Source: Devosia beringensis (lineage in GTDB: Bacteria; Pseudomonadota; Alphaproteobacteria; Rhizobiales; Devosiaceae). From it: DNA of 64,000 bases. The translations under genes and the position numbers were made by a program. The notes beneath the pieces were generated by a model, which did not search any database, was not told the DNA's origin, and saw nothing but the letters and a program-made list of their open reading frames with translations. The DNA lies in assembly GCF_014926585.1 (NCBI RefSeq), contig NZ_CP045422.1:558001-622000 (forward strand), read 5' to 3'. Shown piece by piece: positions 26,087-35,413 of the stretch (position 1 is its first letter; each line of letters begins with the position of its first letter).

Positions 26087-26812
26087 ATGACAAAAACCAG
26101 GGATGAACTGGGCGGGGTCGCGCTGTGGCGCCGCATCGCTGACGCCATTCGCCTCGATATCATTGGCGGCAAGCTCGCCAGTGGTGACAGGCTTCCCACC
26201 GAAGCCGTTCTGGCAGCACGCTTTTCCGCCAATCGTCACACCGTGCGGCGGGCCTTGGCCGTGCTGGCCGAAGAGGGGGTGGTGGGGGCCGAACAGGGGC
26301 GCGGCACCTTTGTGCGCAGCGCCAGGCGGCTGAGCTATCCGATCGGCCGGCGCACCCGATTCTCCGAAGGCCTGGCCGGCCAGGCCCGCAGCATCAGCAC
26401 GCAGCATCTGGGCGACAAGATCGAAAATGCCAGCGCTACGGTAGCGGCGGCGCTGGGCATCAAACCGGGCGCCAAGGTGGTCCGCATCGACGGCCTGTCA
26501 TCGGCCGACGGGATACCGCTGTCGCGCGCCACCACCTGGCTGGCCTACCGGCAATTTCCCGATGTGGCGCAGCGGCTGATCGAGAGCCACTCGTTCACGG
26601 TGGTCTTTGCCAGCTATGGCATTGCCGATTACGCGCGGGCCACCACCCGCATCTCCGCCCGGCACGCCGATGTCGAGGAAACCCAGCTGCTGGGCCTCTC
26701 GGCCGGAGCGATCCTCTTGGTCTCGGAAGCCATTGACGAGGATGGCGCGGGCAATCCCATCTCCTACGCCCTCAGCCGCTTTCCGGCCGAACGGATGGAG
26801 CTGGTGGTGTAG
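26087..26812 (+). CDS. phnF: GntR/HutC-family regulator of the phn operon
   Basis: 241 residues with a GntR winged helix (ALWRRIADAIRLDIIGGKLASGDRLPTEAVLAARFSANRHTVRRALAVLAEEGVV) and a UTRA ligand-binding domain from about residue 85 (RTRFSEGLAGQ, then ATTWLAYRQFP and RISARHADVEETQLLGL). PhnF proteins repress phn genes until phosphate runs short. It is divergent from phnG. A repeat begins directly after its stop. Confidence 0.92.
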   Translation: MTKTRDELGGVALWRRIADAIRLDIIGGKLASGDRLPTEAVLAARFSANRHTVRRALAVLAEEGVVGAEQGRGTFVRSARRLSYPIGRRTRFSEGLAGQARSISTQHLGDKIENASATVAAALGIKPGAKVVRIDGLSSADGIPLSRATTWLAYRQFPDVAQRLIESHSFTVVFASYGIADYARATTRISARHADVEETQLLGLSAGAILLVSEAIDEDGAGNPISYALSRFPAERMELVV

Positions 26813-26836
26813 TTCCCCCACCTGACCTCCCCCTGA

Positions 26837-26939
26837 AGGGGCTTGAGAGCGACCCGAAGGGACAAATCGCTCCAGTGGAGCGATTTGAGCGAACAAGGCC
26901 ATGAGAGCTGCGCTCGAATGGCCGGTTAGGTGGGGGTTG
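26837..26939. repeat. About 100-bp dispersed repeat, copy A, overlapping the 3' end of phnN
   Basis: Shares most of its sequence with 35441-35540. Both copies run from AGGGGCTTGAGAGCGACC through a ten-base dyad, AAATCGCTCC and GGAGCGATTT around a three-base centre, to GGTGGGGGTTG. Here the right end forms the last codons and stop of phnN. Confidence 0.8.
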
Positions 26940-27534
26940 CTCGGGGGAGGCTAGAGGGGGCATTTCTCCGCTCATCAGCCCGCGGCAGCCCCGCAACATC
27001 TTGCAGCAGCTGCACGAACTGCTCGCCCGCCGTTTCCAGCGCGCCGGAATTGTCGATGCGCACCGTGCTGGCCGGCAGGCGGTCGGCAACCTGGCGCGCG
27101 ATACGCTGCTGGATCGATTCCGCCGTTTCACGGCCCCGTCCGGCCAGCCGCCGCGCGATGACATCGCGGTCGGCCGATACCGCCACGACCACCGTATCGG
27201 GATAGCGTGCGACCAGCGCCGGGATCATGGCGCGTGACAGGTTGGCCACCACCACCCTGCCCGCGCGCAGATCGTCTTCCAGCGAAATGGGCAGGCCATA
27301 GCGCAGGCCGTGCGCCTCCCAGGTCAGGGCAAAGGCGCCGTCCTGCTCGGCCTGGGCAAAGCTGGCCTCGTCCATGCTGTCATGATCTTCGCTGCCGCCA
27401 TCGGCCAGCCGCGTCACCACGCGACGCACGACATGGATCAGCCCGGTGGGCTCAAGCCGCTCGCGGGCAAAGCCGATCAGGCTGTCCTTGCCGGCGCCGC
27501 TGGGCCCGACCACGGCGACAAAATTGCCCTTCAT
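26926..27534 (-). CDS. phnN: Ribose 1,5-bisphosphate phosphokinase
   Basis: 202-residue kinase that makes 5-phosphoribosyl diphosphate from ribose 1,5-bisphosphate, returning the sugar of the C-P lyase pathway to metabolism. Guanylate-kinase-like: P-loop VAVVGPSGAGKDSLIGF, then ALTWEAHGLRYGLP and VAVSADRDVIARRLAGRGRETAESIQQRI. The last 14 residues (RRNAPSSLPRATPT) are unlike the family and come partly from repeat DNA. It starts in overlap with the phnM stop. Confidence 0.93.
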   Translation of the reverse strand: MKGNFVAVVGPSGAGKDSLIGFARERLEPTGLIHVVRRVVTRLADGGSEDHDSMDEASFAQAEQDGAFALTWEAHGLRYGLPISLEDDLRAGRVVVANLSRAMIPALVARYPDTVVVAVSADRDVIARRLAGRGRETAESIQQRIARQVADRLPASTVRIDNSGALETAGEQFVQLLQDVAGLPRADERRNAPSSLPRATPT

Positions 27535-28679
27535 ATGACGCGGCGACCTTCCCGATAGACGGTAAGGACGATGGGAATACCGTCCTCGATGCGCAGATGC
27601 ACGAAATCGGCGCGCTTGCCCACTTCGATCTCGCCGCGATCACTGAAACCACCGGCCTCGGCCGGGCGCTTGGTCACCAGCTGCACCGCCTTGGGCAAAC
27701 TTATCCCCTCCACGTTCTCGGCGAGCGAAAATGCCGACTGCAGCATGGAGAAGGGAATGTAGTCGGACGACAGAATATCGAGCAGGTCGGCCTCGGCCAG
27801 AACCCGCGCCGAGACATTGCCGGAATGCGATCCGCCACGCACCACATTGGGGCCGCCCATCAGGATGGACATGCCGGCCTGGCGCGAGGCCCGGGCCGCT
27901 TCCAGCGTGGTGGGGAATTCGGCAATGTGCAGGCCCAGATCGACGGCTTCCTCGACATGGGCGCGGGTGGCGTCGTCATGGCTGGCCAGTACGATGCCCT
28001 TGTCATGGCAGATGTCGGCGATGGCGCGGCGGAACGGGCCGGCATGGGTCTGGGACTGGCGGTTGCGGCGCTCGGAAAACTCGTCGAGCTGGGCGTCGCT
28101 CATCTTGGTCTTGCCCTGGTAATAGGCCTTGTAGGCGTCGAGGCTGGCGAACTGGCGCTGGCCGGGGGCGTGGTCCATCAGCGAGGCCAGGCGCACCTGC
28201 GGATCGTCGATGATGGCGAGGAAACTGTCGAGGCAATCGGGGGCCGAGACCTCGCAGCGCAGGTGGATGAAGTGTTCCGCCCGCAGCCGACCGGCTTCGT
28301 TGCCGGCGCGGATGGCGCCAGCCAGGGTGCGCATGTCCTCGGCGCCGATATCGGTCTGCTCGTCCAGCCCGATGCGGATGGCGTCGAGCACGGTGGTAAT
28401 GCCCGAGGCGGCGATCTGGGCGTCATGCGCCTGCACCGCGGCGACGGGGTTCCAGCGCACCTTGGGGCGCGGCGCATAATGGGTCTCGAGGTGGTCGGTA
28501 TGCAGCTCCACGAGACCGGGAATCAAATAATCCCCGTCGAGGTCAGTGCCGGTGCGGCTGGGCGTGCCGATATCGGTGATGACGCCGCCGTCCACGCGCA
28601 CGGAGCCCTCCAATACCTCATTGGCCAGCACGATGCGGGCATTGGTGAGGACGAGTTCTCCGAGGGCGACACTGTTCAT
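27531..28679 (-). CDS. phnM: Alpha-D-ribose 1-methylphosphonate 5-triphosphate diphosphatase
   Basis: 382-residue amidohydrolase-fold enzyme that removes diphosphate to give the substrate of PhnJ. The metal motif LVELHTDHLETHYAPRPKV (His60, His63) and the later ASHDDAT, FPTTLEAA and LMGGPNVVRGGSHSGNVSA are diagnostic. It is transcribed with phnN from a PHO-box promoter shared with ugpB, separately from phnG-L. The ribosome site is weak. Confidence 0.94.
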   Translation of the reverse strand: MNSVALGELVLTNARIVLANEVLEGSVRVDGGVITDIGTPSRTGTDLDGDYLIPGLVELHTDHLETHYAPRPKVRWNPVAAVQAHDAQIAASGITTVLDAIRIGLDEQTDIGAEDMRTLAGAIRAGNEAGRLRAEHFIHLRCEVSAPDCLDSFLAIIDDPQVRLASLMDHAPGQRQFASLDAYKAYYQGKTKMSDAQLDEFSERRNRQSQTHAGPFRRAIADICHDKGIVLASHDDATRAHVEEAVDLGLHIAEFPTTLEAARASRQAGMSILMGGPNVVRGGSHSGNVSARVLAEADLLDILSSDYIPFSMLQSAFSLAENVEGISLPKAVQLVTKRPAEAGGFSDRGEIEVGKRADFVHLRIEDGIPIVLTVYREGRRVI

Positions 28680-28739
28680 GGGCGGATCATTTCTGCGTTC
28701 TTTTGACGGGCATGGGCGCCCCTGCGCTAGCGCAAGATG

Positions 28740-28757
28740 ATGACAGTTTGGCGACTG
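28740..28757 (-). promoter_or_regulatory. PHO box upstream of phnM
   Basis: On the minus strand CAGTCGC, four bases, CTGTCAT. The second half is a perfect PHO half-site. It is 61 bp from the phnM start and faces away from the ugpB array. Confidence 0.65.
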
Positions 28758-28762
28758 AGGCA

Positions 28763-28824
28763 CGTTCATCGACTCGTCATGCAACTGTCGGTGAACAGTC
28801 ACTAATCCGCAAGGGAACTGTCAA
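28763..28824 (+). promoter_or_regulatory. Five-unit 11-bp-phased PHO array upstream of ugpB
   Basis: Seven-base units CGTTCAT, TCGTCAT, CTGTCGG and CAGTCAC start at 28763, 28774, 28785 and 28796, exactly 11 bp apart, and a fifth, CTGTCAA, starts at 28818, two periods later. Each matches the PHO half-site CTGTCAT at 5 or 6 of 7 bases. Such spacing lets PhoB dimers line up on one DNA face. Confidence 0.65.
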
Positions 28825-28887
28825 ACAGGGGTTCTAGGAGTCCGCCCGCCAACCCTTGGCACAAGCTTTCCCGGAGACGTTCCACAA

Positions 28888-30228
28888 ATGACACGCAACA
28901 CGCTGCTCGGTGCAGCCTCAACCCTCGCCGTAATCGCGCTGACCGCGTCCCCCGTCATGGCTCAGACCAAGTTCGAGTTCTGGTATGGCTTGTCGGGTGA
29001 CCTGAGCGATCGCATTCAGGACATGTGCAAGACCTTCAACGAGTCGCAGGCCGACTACGAGATCGTCTGCATCAGCCAGAACGACTACGACACCAATCTG
29101 CAGAACACGATTGCCGCCTTCCGCGCCAACAAGCAGCCCACCGTCACCCAGATTTTCGACGCCGGCACGCTCGACCTGATGCTGAGCGAGGCCTATCTGC
29201 CGATCGGCCAGCTGATGACCGACAATGGCTTCGACATCGACTGGTCGAACTATTTCTCCGGCATCGCCTCCTATTATTCGACCTCGAAGGGCGAACTGCT
29301 GTCGATGCCGTTCAACTCCTCGACGGCGATGATCTATTACAATACCGACGCGCTGGCCAAGGTCGGCTTTGACGGCCTGCCCACCACCTGGACCGAAGTC
29401 GAAGACATTGCCCGCAAGATGAAGGCAGCTGGCTACGAGTGCCCCGTCGCGTTTGACCCGGCTGGCGCCTGGCAGTGGTTCGAGCAGTTCTCGGCCATCC
29501 ACAACCAGCCCATCGCCACCAAGGGCAATGGCTTTGGCGGCCTCGACGCCGAAATGGTCGTCAGCAAGGGCCTCTTCGTGGACCAGCTGACCTGGTTCAA
29601 GGCCATGTATGACGAAGGCCTGTTTGTCCATAAGGGCAAGGATGTCGGCGAGGGTGACCTCGACTCGTTCGCCAATGGCAATTGCCAGATCTTTTCGGGT
29701 TCGATCGCCAGCCATGGCAGCGTCACTGCCAAGGCCATCGACGGCCTGAACTGGGACGTTGCCATGCTGCCCATGCTCGAAGGTCATGAGCGCACCAACA
29801 GCCTCGTGGGCGGCGCTTCGCTGTGGACCCTCAAGGGCAAGTCGGAAGAAGAATACAAGGGCGCTGCCGCGTTCTACAACTTCCTGGCCACCCCTGAGCA
29901 GACCGAATGGTGGTCGACCGTGACCGGCTATATCCCCGTCACCAATACCGGCTTTGAAGCCATGACCGAAAAGGGCTTCTACACCGAAGCTCCCTATAAG
30001 GGCCGCGAAAAGGCCATTGAAAGCCTGACCTTCACCCCACCGACCGAAAATACCCGCGGCATCCGCCTGGGCAATTACGCCTCGATCCGCGCCGAGATGG
30101 TCAAGACCATGCAGGACGTGATGTTCAACAATGCACCGGTCCAGGCCGCGCTGGAAAGCTTCGATGCCAAGGGCAACGACATCCTGCGCCGCTTCCAGGC
30201 CACCTACAAGGACGCCGTTCTCCCCTGA
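28888..30228 (+). CDS. ugpB: sn-Glycerol-3-phosphate ABC transporter binding protein
   Basis: 446-residue periplasmic protein with signal peptide (cleavage near SPVMAQ). FEFWYGLSGDLSDRIQDMCKTFNESQADYEIVCISQNDYD is the UgpB opening, and LLSMPFNSSTAMIYYNTDALAKVGFD and GGASLWTL match the substrate cleft of UgpB. First gene of ugpBAEC. It lies 64 bp after the PHO array. A hairpin terminator follows the gene and probably makes the binding protein more abundant than the membrane parts. Confidence 0.93.
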   Translation: MTRNTLLGAASTLAVIALTASPVMAQTKFEFWYGLSGDLSDRIQDMCKTFNESQADYEIVCISQNDYDTNLQNTIAAFRANKQPTVTQIFDAGTLDLMLSEAYLPIGQLMTDNGFDIDWSNYFSGIASYYSTSKGELLSMPFNSSTAMIYYNTDALAKVGFDGLPTTWTEVEDIARKMKAAGYECPVAFDPAGAWQWFEQFSAIHNQPIATKGNGFGGLDAEMVVSKGLFVDQLTWFKAMYDEGLFVHKGKDVGEGDLDSFANGNCQIFSGSIASHGSVTAKAIDGLNWDVAMLPMLEGHERTNSLVGGASLWTLKGKSEEEYKGAAAFYNFLATPEQTEWWSTVTGYIPVTNTGFEAMTEKGFYTEAPYKGREKAIESLTFTPPTENTRGIRLGNYASIRAEMVKTMQDVMFNNAPVQAALESFDAKGNDILRRFQATYKDAVLP

Positions 30229-30240
30229 TCGGTTCACCAC

Positions 30241-30280
30241 AGGTGCGGGCGACGAGGTCGCCCGCACCTTTTCTTGTTGT
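30241..30280 (+). terminator. Hairpin terminator/attenuator between ugpB and ugpA
   Basis: Arms AGGTGCGGGCGAC and GTCGCCCGCACCT pair perfectly over 13 bp around a GAG loop, followed by a T-rich tract. In place between two genes of one operon, it should end most transcripts after ugpB. Confidence 0.8.
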
Positions 30281-30298
30281 TTTCAAAGCGGGTGCCCC

Positions 30299-31183
30299 AT
30301 GGAACGTCGCGCATTTTTCAACAATGGCTCCCTGCCCTGGCTGCTGATCGGGCCGCAATTGCTGCTGGTCATGGTATTTTTCTACTGGCCCACGACGCAG
30401 GCGCTCTATTGGGCGTTCACGCTCGAGCAGCCCTGGGGCGGCGGCAATAGCTGGGTCGGCTGGGAGAATTTCCTCAACATCTTCCGCGACAGTGACTACT
30501 GGAGCACCGTGATCCGCAGCGCCTTTTACGCCAGCTGCACCACCGTGCTGTCCATGGCCATGGCGCTGACCCTGGCGGTGTTCGTCGATCGCTCGCTCAA
30601 GGGCACACGGCTGTTCCAGTCGGTCTTTGTCTGGCCCTATGCCATTGCCGCCCCCGCTGCCGGGGTGGCCTTCCGCTTCATCTTTGCCCCCGAGGCCGGT
30701 CTCGTCGGCGCCATCAACGACGTCTTTCCCGGCATCTGGAACCCGGCCATCAATGGCTTCCAGGCGCTGGCCATGATCATCGTCTGCCATTCCTGGCTGG
30801 GCATCGGCTACAATTTCATCTTCTTCCTCGCCGCCCTGCAGATGATCCCGCGCTCGATTTCCGAGGCCGGGGCCATGGACGGCGCGCGGCCCTTTACCCG
30901 CATGATCGACCTGCAGCTGCCGCTGATCGCACCGACCGCCTTCTTCCTGCTCATCATCAACCTGATTTCGAGCTTCACCGACAGCTTCGGCCTGATCGAC
31001 ACCATGACCGAAGGCGGCCCGTTCGGGAGCACCGAGGTGATGGTCTACAAGATCTATTTCGACGGCTTCAAGGGGCTCGACTATTCGGGCGCCGCCGCCC
31101 AGTCGATCGTGCTCATGCTGCTCGTCATCTCGCTCACCTTCGTCCAGTTCAAATGGGTCGAAAAGCGCATCCACTATACCTGA
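30299..31183 (+). CDS. ugpA: sn-Glycerol-3-phosphate ABC transporter permease UgpA
   Basis: 294-residue inner-membrane permease with six helices, including [18 protein letters not shown] and the periplasmic loop before [30 protein letters not shown]. The EAA loop is [25 protein letters not shown]. Start at MERRAFF; the earlier in-frame ATGs lie inside ugpB. Partner of UgpE. Confidence 0.93.
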   Translation: MERRAFFNNGSLPWLLIGPQLLLVMVFFYWPTTQALYWAFTLEQPWGGGNSWVGWENFLNIFRDSDYWSTVIRSAFYASCTTVLSMAMALTLAVFVDRSLKGTRLFQSVFVWPYAIAAPAAGVAFRFIFAPEAGLVGAINDVFPGIWNPAINGFQALAMIIVCHSWLGIGYNFIFFLAALQMIPRSISEAGAMDGARPFTRMIDLQLPLIAPTAFFLLIINLISSFTDSFGLIDTMTEGGPFGSTEVMVYKIYFDGFKGLDYSGAAAQSIVLMLLVISLTFVQFKWVEKRIHYT

Positions 31184-31192
31184 GGTCCGGTC

Positions 31193-32110
31193 ATGATCGA
31201 ACGTTCGCCTTTCTTCGACTTCGTTACCTATGCGGTGATGGTGTTCGGCATGTTCTTCGTGCTGGTGCCGTTCTGGATCACCTTCGTGGCCGGCTCGCAG
31301 TCGCTGCAGGAAGTCAGCCAGGTGCCGATTTCGCTGCTGCCCTCGAGCCATCTGCTCGACAACCTGCAGGCCGCCTGGGCGCGGGCCGATCTCGGCCCGA
31401 AAATGCTCAACAGTTTCATCGTGGCGGTCGGGGTCACCACCGGCAAGATCATCCTGGCGGCCCTGTCGGCCTTTGCCATCGTGTTCTTCAACTTCCGCGG
31501 CCGGATGATCTGCTTCTGGCTGATCTTTGCCACGCTGATGCTGCCGCTCGAAGTGCGCATCGTGCCGACCTATGCCATCGCCGCCAATGCGCTGCAGCCC
31601 TTCCAGTTCATCCTCGACACGCTGGGGCTGACCGGGCTGGTCGAGACGCTTTCGGGGATCCGCATAGGGCTGGAATGGAACCTGCTCAACTCCTATCCCG
31701 GGCTGATCCTGCCGCTGGTGGCCACCGCCACCGGCACCTTTCTCTACCGCCAGTTCTTCATGACCATTCCCGACGAGCTGGTGGAAGCCTCCAAGATGGA
31801 TGGCGCCGGGCCGATGCGCTTCTTCTTCGAAGTGCTGATCCCGCTCAGCCGCACCAATATGCTGGCGCTGGCCACGATCATGTTCGTCTCGAGCTGGAAC
31901 CAGTATCTGTGGCCGCTGCTGATCACCACCGACCGGGCCAATTTCGGCACCGTGGTGATGCAGCTCAAGGCCCTGATCCCCGATCCCAATGGCACGCCCG
32001 ACTGGAACGTCACCATGGCGGGCGCCCTCATCATCATGCTGCCGCCTTTGCTGGTCGTAGCCTTCATGCAGCGCTGGTTCGTGCGCGGCCTCATCTCCAA
32101 CGACAAGTGA
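31193..32110 (+). CDS. ugpE: sn-Glycerol-3-phosphate ABC transporter permease UgpE
   Basis: 305-residue permease: [25 protein letters not shown] as first helix, [13 protein letters not shown] before the core and the EAA loop [29 protein letters not shown]. Nine bases separate it from ugpA. The family usually has about 280 residues, so this one is normal. Confidence 0.93.
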   Translation: MIERSPFFDFVTYAVMVFGMFFVLVPFWITFVAGSQSLQEVSQVPISLLPSSHLLDNLQAAWARADLGPKMLNSFIVAVGVTTGKIILAALSAFAIVFFNFRGRMICFWLIFATLMLPLEVRIVPTYAIAANALQPFQFILDTLGLTGLVETLSGIRIGLEWNLLNSYPGLILPLVATATGTFLYRQFFMTIPDELVEASKMDGAGPMRFFFEVLIPLSRTNMLALATIMFVSSWNQYLWPLLITTDRANFGTVVMQLKALIPDPNGTPDWNVTMAGALIIMLPPLLVVAFMQRWFVRGLISNDK

Positions 32111-32118
32111 GACAATCC

Positions 32119-33240
32119 ATGTCAGCCATCAGCATTTCCGGCGTCAAGAAGCGCTATGCCAAGAGCAAGGCCCATGTCATCCATGGCGTGGATGTCGAGA
32201 TCGAAGCCGGCGAATTCGTCGTCATCCTGGGGCCATCGGGCTGCGGCAAGTCCACTTTGCTGCGCATGATTGCCGGGCTTGAAGAGATCAGCGAAGGCGA
32301 GATCGCCATCGGCGGCACCGTGGTCAACAAGCTCGAGCCGCGCGAGCGTGGCTGCGCCATGGTGTTCCAGAACTATGCGCTCTATCCGCATATGACGGTG
32401 CGTCAGAATGTCGGCTATGCCCTCAAGGTGGCCGGCATGAAAAAGCCCGAGCGCGAGATCAAGGTGATGAAGGTCGCCACCTCGGTGGGCCTTGAACCCT
32501 ATCTCGACCGCAAGCCGGGCGAACTGTCGGGCGGCCAGCGCCAGCGCGTCGCCATGGCCCGCGCCATGGTGCGCGAGCCCAAGGTGTTCCTGTTCGACGA
32601 GCCCTTTTCCAACCTCGATGCCAAGCTGCGCGTGGCCATGCGCGCCGAGGTGCGGGGCCTGCATCGCAGCCTTGGCGTCACCTCGGTGTTCGTCACCCAT
32701 GACCAGACCGAAGCCATGACCCTGGCCGACCGGCTGATCATCATGAACCAGGGCGTGGTCGAGCAGGTGGGCCGGCCCAGCGAGGTCTATCACCGCCCCG
32801 CCAGCCTCTTTGTCGCCGATTTCATCGGCTCCCCCGCCATGAACCTGATCCGCGGCTTTTTCAGCGATGACGGCTATTTCCGCCATGGCCAGGGCGGCAT
32901 GATCCATCTGCCCAGCCTCTCGTCGGGCCTGGCCAGCCAGGAAGTGTCGCTGGGCGTGCGGCCCGAGCTGGTGCGCCGCGTCCCCGCCGGCACCAAGGGC
33001 GCCATCGCCGCCGTGGTCGATTATACCGAAGAGCTGGGCGCTGCCCGGCTGGTCTATGCCAATGCCGATGGCAGCCGCATCATCGCCATCGATACCGGCA
33101 ATGACGCGCTGGGCACCGGCCTGCCGATCCACCTGAGCTTCGAAGCCGTCGACACGCATGTCTTCAGCCACGATACCGGCCGCCGCGTCGATCTGGGCGC
33201 CGCCAATACGTCTGCCACCAATGCCCGCATCAACGCCTGA
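32119..33240 (+). CDS. ugpC: sn-Glycerol-3-phosphate ABC transporter ATPase UgpC
   Basis: 373-residue ATPase of the MalK/UgpC group. Walker [16 protein letters not shown]-loop [24 protein letters not shown], signature [15 protein letters not shown], Walker [17 protein letters not shown] and switch [10 protein letters not shown] are intact. A TOBE-type regulatory domain begins near residue 240. I chose the ATG just after the ugpE stop. UgpC proteins can be inhibited by PhoU or phosphate in other bacteria. Confidence 0.94.
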   Translation: MSAISISGVKKRYAKSKAHVIHGVDVEIEAGEFVVILGPSGCGKSTLLRMIAGLEEISEGEIAIGGTVVNKLEPRERGCAMVFQNYALYPHMTVRQNVGYALKVAGMKKPEREIKVMKVATSVGLEPYLDRKPGELSGGQRQRVAMARAMVREPKVFLFDEPFSNLDAKLRVAMRAEVRGLHRSLGVTSVFVTHDQTEAMTLADRLIIMNQGVVEQVGRPSEVYHRPASLFVADFIGSPAMNLIRGFFSDDGYFRHGQGGMIHLPSLSSGLASQEVSLGVRPELVRRVPAGTKGAIAAVVDYTEELGAARLVYANADGSRIIAIDTGNDALGTGLPIHLSFEAVDTHVFSHDTGRRVDLGAANTSATNARINA

Positions 33241-33254
33241 TCTGGAGATTTTTC

Positions 33255-34166
33255 ATGAGCAATATCATTGCAACGGGTTTCAATGCCGGTTCGGATGACG
33301 GCGAACTGTTCAGCCTCGAGGCTGACCTGCGCCGTCTGGCCGATATCGGCGTCGACACGGTCGAGCTGGGCTTGACCAGCATTGACCTCATCACCGGCGG
33401 CCGCATCCTGCCCGAGCGGCTCGAGCGCCTGCTCGCCATCACCAGCCAGTTCGATTTCCGCTACACCGTGCATGGCCTGGTCTCGTCCAACTTCATGGAC
33501 CCGGACACGCAGAAGTACCAGTTGGCCGCCGCCAAGGCGCTAGTGGAAGTCTGCGACCGCCTTGACTCCCGTATCCTCGTGCAGCATGGCGGGTGCCTGC
33601 GCGCCGACCAGATCCATGAGCGTGCCGGCGCCGACCAGCGCGAGCGCGAAGCCCTGACCGAGCTGGCCGATTTTGCCCGCCCCTATGGTGTGCGCATTGC
33701 GCTGGAAAACATCTTCACCACCGAGCTGGGTCAGTATCGCCAGACCCCCAGCGAAGTGGCCGCGACGGTCAAGGCCGTCAACCACCCCCATGTCGTGGCG
33801 CTGATCGACTTCAGCCACGCCTATATCGAGAGCACCTATAAGGGCCTGAGCTTTTACGAAGAGATCGCCGCCATGGCGCCGGTCACCGGCCATCTGCACG
33901 TGCATGACAGCTTCGGCCGCCCGCAGGGCTTCTACAAGCCGTTCTTCCCGCAGGAAAACACAGCCATGGGTATTGGCGACCTGCACATGCCGCTGGGCTG
34001 GGGCGATATCGACTGGGACCGCATTTTCGGCGGCCTGCAGTTCCTGCCCGAGACCGTGATGATGATGGAAATCGGCCACCGTCACCGCAGCGAACAGCCC
34101 GAAAGCCTGCGCCGCGCCCGCCAGCTCGCCGGGCTGGATCAGCCGCAGTCTGTCGCGGCACAGTAA
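33255..34166 (+). CDS. TIM-barrel (xylose isomerase-like, AP endonuclease 2 family) protein in the ugp operon
   Basis: 303 residues of the PF01261 sugar-phosphate isomerase/epimerase fold: IGVDTVELGLTSIDLI, RYTVHGLVSSN, RILVQHGGCLRADQ, IALENIFTTELGQYRQTPSEVAATVKAVNHPHVVALIDFSHAYIES, TGHLHVHDSFG and MMMEIGHRH. These supply the His, Glu and Asp ligands of a metal-binding barrel. It stands 14 bases after ugpC, where many bacteria carry ugpQ, a glycerophosphodiester phosphodiesterase. PF01261 includes endonuclease IV, a phosphodiesterase, so a role in splitting an imported phosphodiester is possible but only an inference. A true isomerase cannot be excluded. Confidence 0.8.
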   Translation: MSNIIATGFNAGSDDGELFSLEADLRRLADIGVDTVELGLTSIDLITGGRILPERLERLLAITSQFDFRYTVHGLVSSNFMDPDTQKYQLAAAKALVEVCDRLDSRILVQHGGCLRADQIHERAGADQREREALTELADFARPYGVRIALENIFTTELGQYRQTPSEVAATVKAVNHPHVVALIDFSHAYIESTYKGLSFYEEIAAMAPVTGHLHVHDSFGRPQGFYKPFFPQENTAMGIGDLHMPLGWGDIDWDRIFGGLQFLPETVMMMEIGHRHRSEQPESLRRARQLAGLDQPQSVAAQ

Positions 34167-34174
34167 GGCCCAAA

Positions 34175-34196
34175 GGCCCCCACCTAGCCTCCCCCT
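34175..34196. repeat. Left half of a 45-bp palindrome interrupted by the IS
   Basis: These 22 bases are the exact reverse complement of 35414-35435. Joined without the insertion they form a 45-bp palindrome with one central base (35413). The palindrome is part of the copy B repeat element that continues to 35540. Confidence 0.85.
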
Positions 34197-34214
34197 GAGC
34201 AACCGTGTTTGCGG

Positions 34215-35156
34215 TCAAGCTGTGTTGGTGTGCCAGGGGGTGTTGTTGGCAAGGACGGCATTGGCTGTCGTGATGAGTTTGCGCATGGCGGCGACGATGG
34301 CGAGCTTTCCCGGTTTGCCCTGGGCGCGCAGCCTTTTGTAGAAGTCGCGGATGGGCGGGTTAGCACGGATGGCCGACAGGGTGGCCATATAGAGAGCGCA
34401 GCGCACCGAGAGGCGTCCGCCGGCGATATGGGCCTGGCCGCGCATCTCACCACTATCGCGGTTGAAGGGGGCGACTCCGGCCAAGGCGGCCGCCTGCTTG
34501 TTGCCGATGCCGCCCAGCTCGGGCATTTCGGCCAGCAGCACGGCGGCCGTAGTCTGGCCGATGCCGGGGATGGTGGTGAGTAGTTCGGCCCGGCGCCGTA
34601 GCGTCGCATCGCTATCGATCTGGCGGGTAATGGCCCGATCCATCTCGCCGATCTGGCTGCTCAAGAAGCCTATATGAGCATCGATGCTGGCTTGCGCCAG
34701 CGCAGCTTCAGGGTGCTCGCGACGCTGCTTTTCCATGGCCAGCATATCCACCATCTGGCGGCGCCGGCGCACCAGATCGGCCATTTCCACGGCATTTGGA
34801 TCGTAGAGGGGGTCGGGATCTGGGTGCATCAGGTGAGCGAAGCGCAGGATCGCCGCGGCGTCAATCGCATCGGTCTTGGCCAGCAGCCCGTCGGCCCGAG
34901 CCAGATCGCGCACCCGGCGCGGGTTAATCGTGCTCAGCGCGATGCCATGCTGGCTGAGCGAGCGGGCCATCAGCCGCGTATAGCTGCCGGTGGCCTCACA
35001 GACCAGATGGGGCCGGGTCAGGCTGGAGATCTTTTGCACCAACCGAGCCATGCCAGCCGGATTATTGGACACGCGCAACCTGCTCGAGCCGGTGATGGCC
35101 AGATCCAGGTGCTTCTTGGAGACGTCGACACCAACATAGTCTGGGGAAAAAATCAT
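34215..35156 (-). CDS. IS110-family transposase (DEDD/serine recombinase)
   Basis: 313-residue recombinase. The RuvC-like N-terminal domain has the DEDD residues Asp11 (VGVDVSKKHLDL), Glu54 (VCEATGSY), Asp96 and Asp99 (KTDAIDAAA). The C-terminal transposase-20 domain has TTIPGIGQTTAAVLLAEMPELGGIGNKQAAALAGVAPFNRDSGEMRG and GGRLSVRCALYMATLSAIR, where Ser250 is the likely nucleophile. All catalytic residues and the full length are present, so it may be active. Start at MIFSPDYVG; the earlier frame belongs to the leader RNA region. Confidence 0.93.
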   Translation of the reverse strand: MIFSPDYVGVDVSKKHLDLAITGSSRLRVSNNPAGMARLVQKISSLTRPHLVCEATGSYTRLMARSLSQHGIALSTINPRRVRDLARADGLLAKTDAIDAAAILRFAHLMHPDPDPLYDPNAVEMADLVRRRRQMVDMLAMEKQRREHPEAALAQASIDAHIGFLSSQIGEMDRAITRQIDSDATLRRRAELLTTIPGIGQTTAAVLLAEMPELGGIGNKQAAALAGVAPFNRDSGEMRGQAHIAGGRLSVRCALYMATLSAIRANPPIRDFYKRLRAQGKPGKLAIVAAMRKLITTANAVLANNTPWHTNTA

Positions 35157-35400
35157 GATCGCTCTGCCTTGTATGCGGGCATGTCGCCCAACCAACCGTT
35201 CGAGACAGTCAAGATGGGCCGGACGCGTCTGCTCAGGGGCGAGCTTGCTGGCTCTTGGGGGACACACGCTATCCAGCCCGGGAGCCCGGTAAACCCAAAG
35301 CTCCCAGGCCGATCATCGCCAATCACGGCCTCCAAGCAAACATACAAGGGGGAGGAACCGCACAGTGGATTTGGCGAGATCTTGCCTCCACCCCCGATCT
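35157..35400 (-). ncRNA. Candidate bridge RNA region of the IS110 element
   Basis: Known IS110-group elements express a structured guide RNA from this leader. Here the minus strand has GGGAGC and GCTCCC stems around 35280-35310 and other short stems. CCTCCCCCT at 35355-35347 is identical to the target half-site next to the insertion, and GCCCCTGAGC near 35236 resembles its centre. The RNA boundaries are not determined; the call rests on position and these matches. Confidence 0.4.
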
Positions 35401-35413
35401 GTCCCTCCCCCTC

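Larger units (their letters stand above)
34197..35412 (-). mobile_element. IS110-family insertion sequence
   Basis: About 1.2 kb with one transposase gene on the minus strand, a non-coding leader of some 250 bases upstream of it and less than 20 bases downstream. That layout (long leader) is the IS110 group, as opposed to IS1111. No terminal inverted repeats are seen. The nine-base CCTCCCCCT occurs at both junctions (34188-34196 and 35404-35412), so the exact ends could shift by up to nine bases; a CT core at each end fits the family. Family elements often choose REP-like palindromes. Confidence 0.85.

Noticed and set aside
34197..35412. Composite transposon carrying the mce-mcm-pcc genes
   Set aside because: Only one IS copy is present, and the flanking genes form a normal operon.
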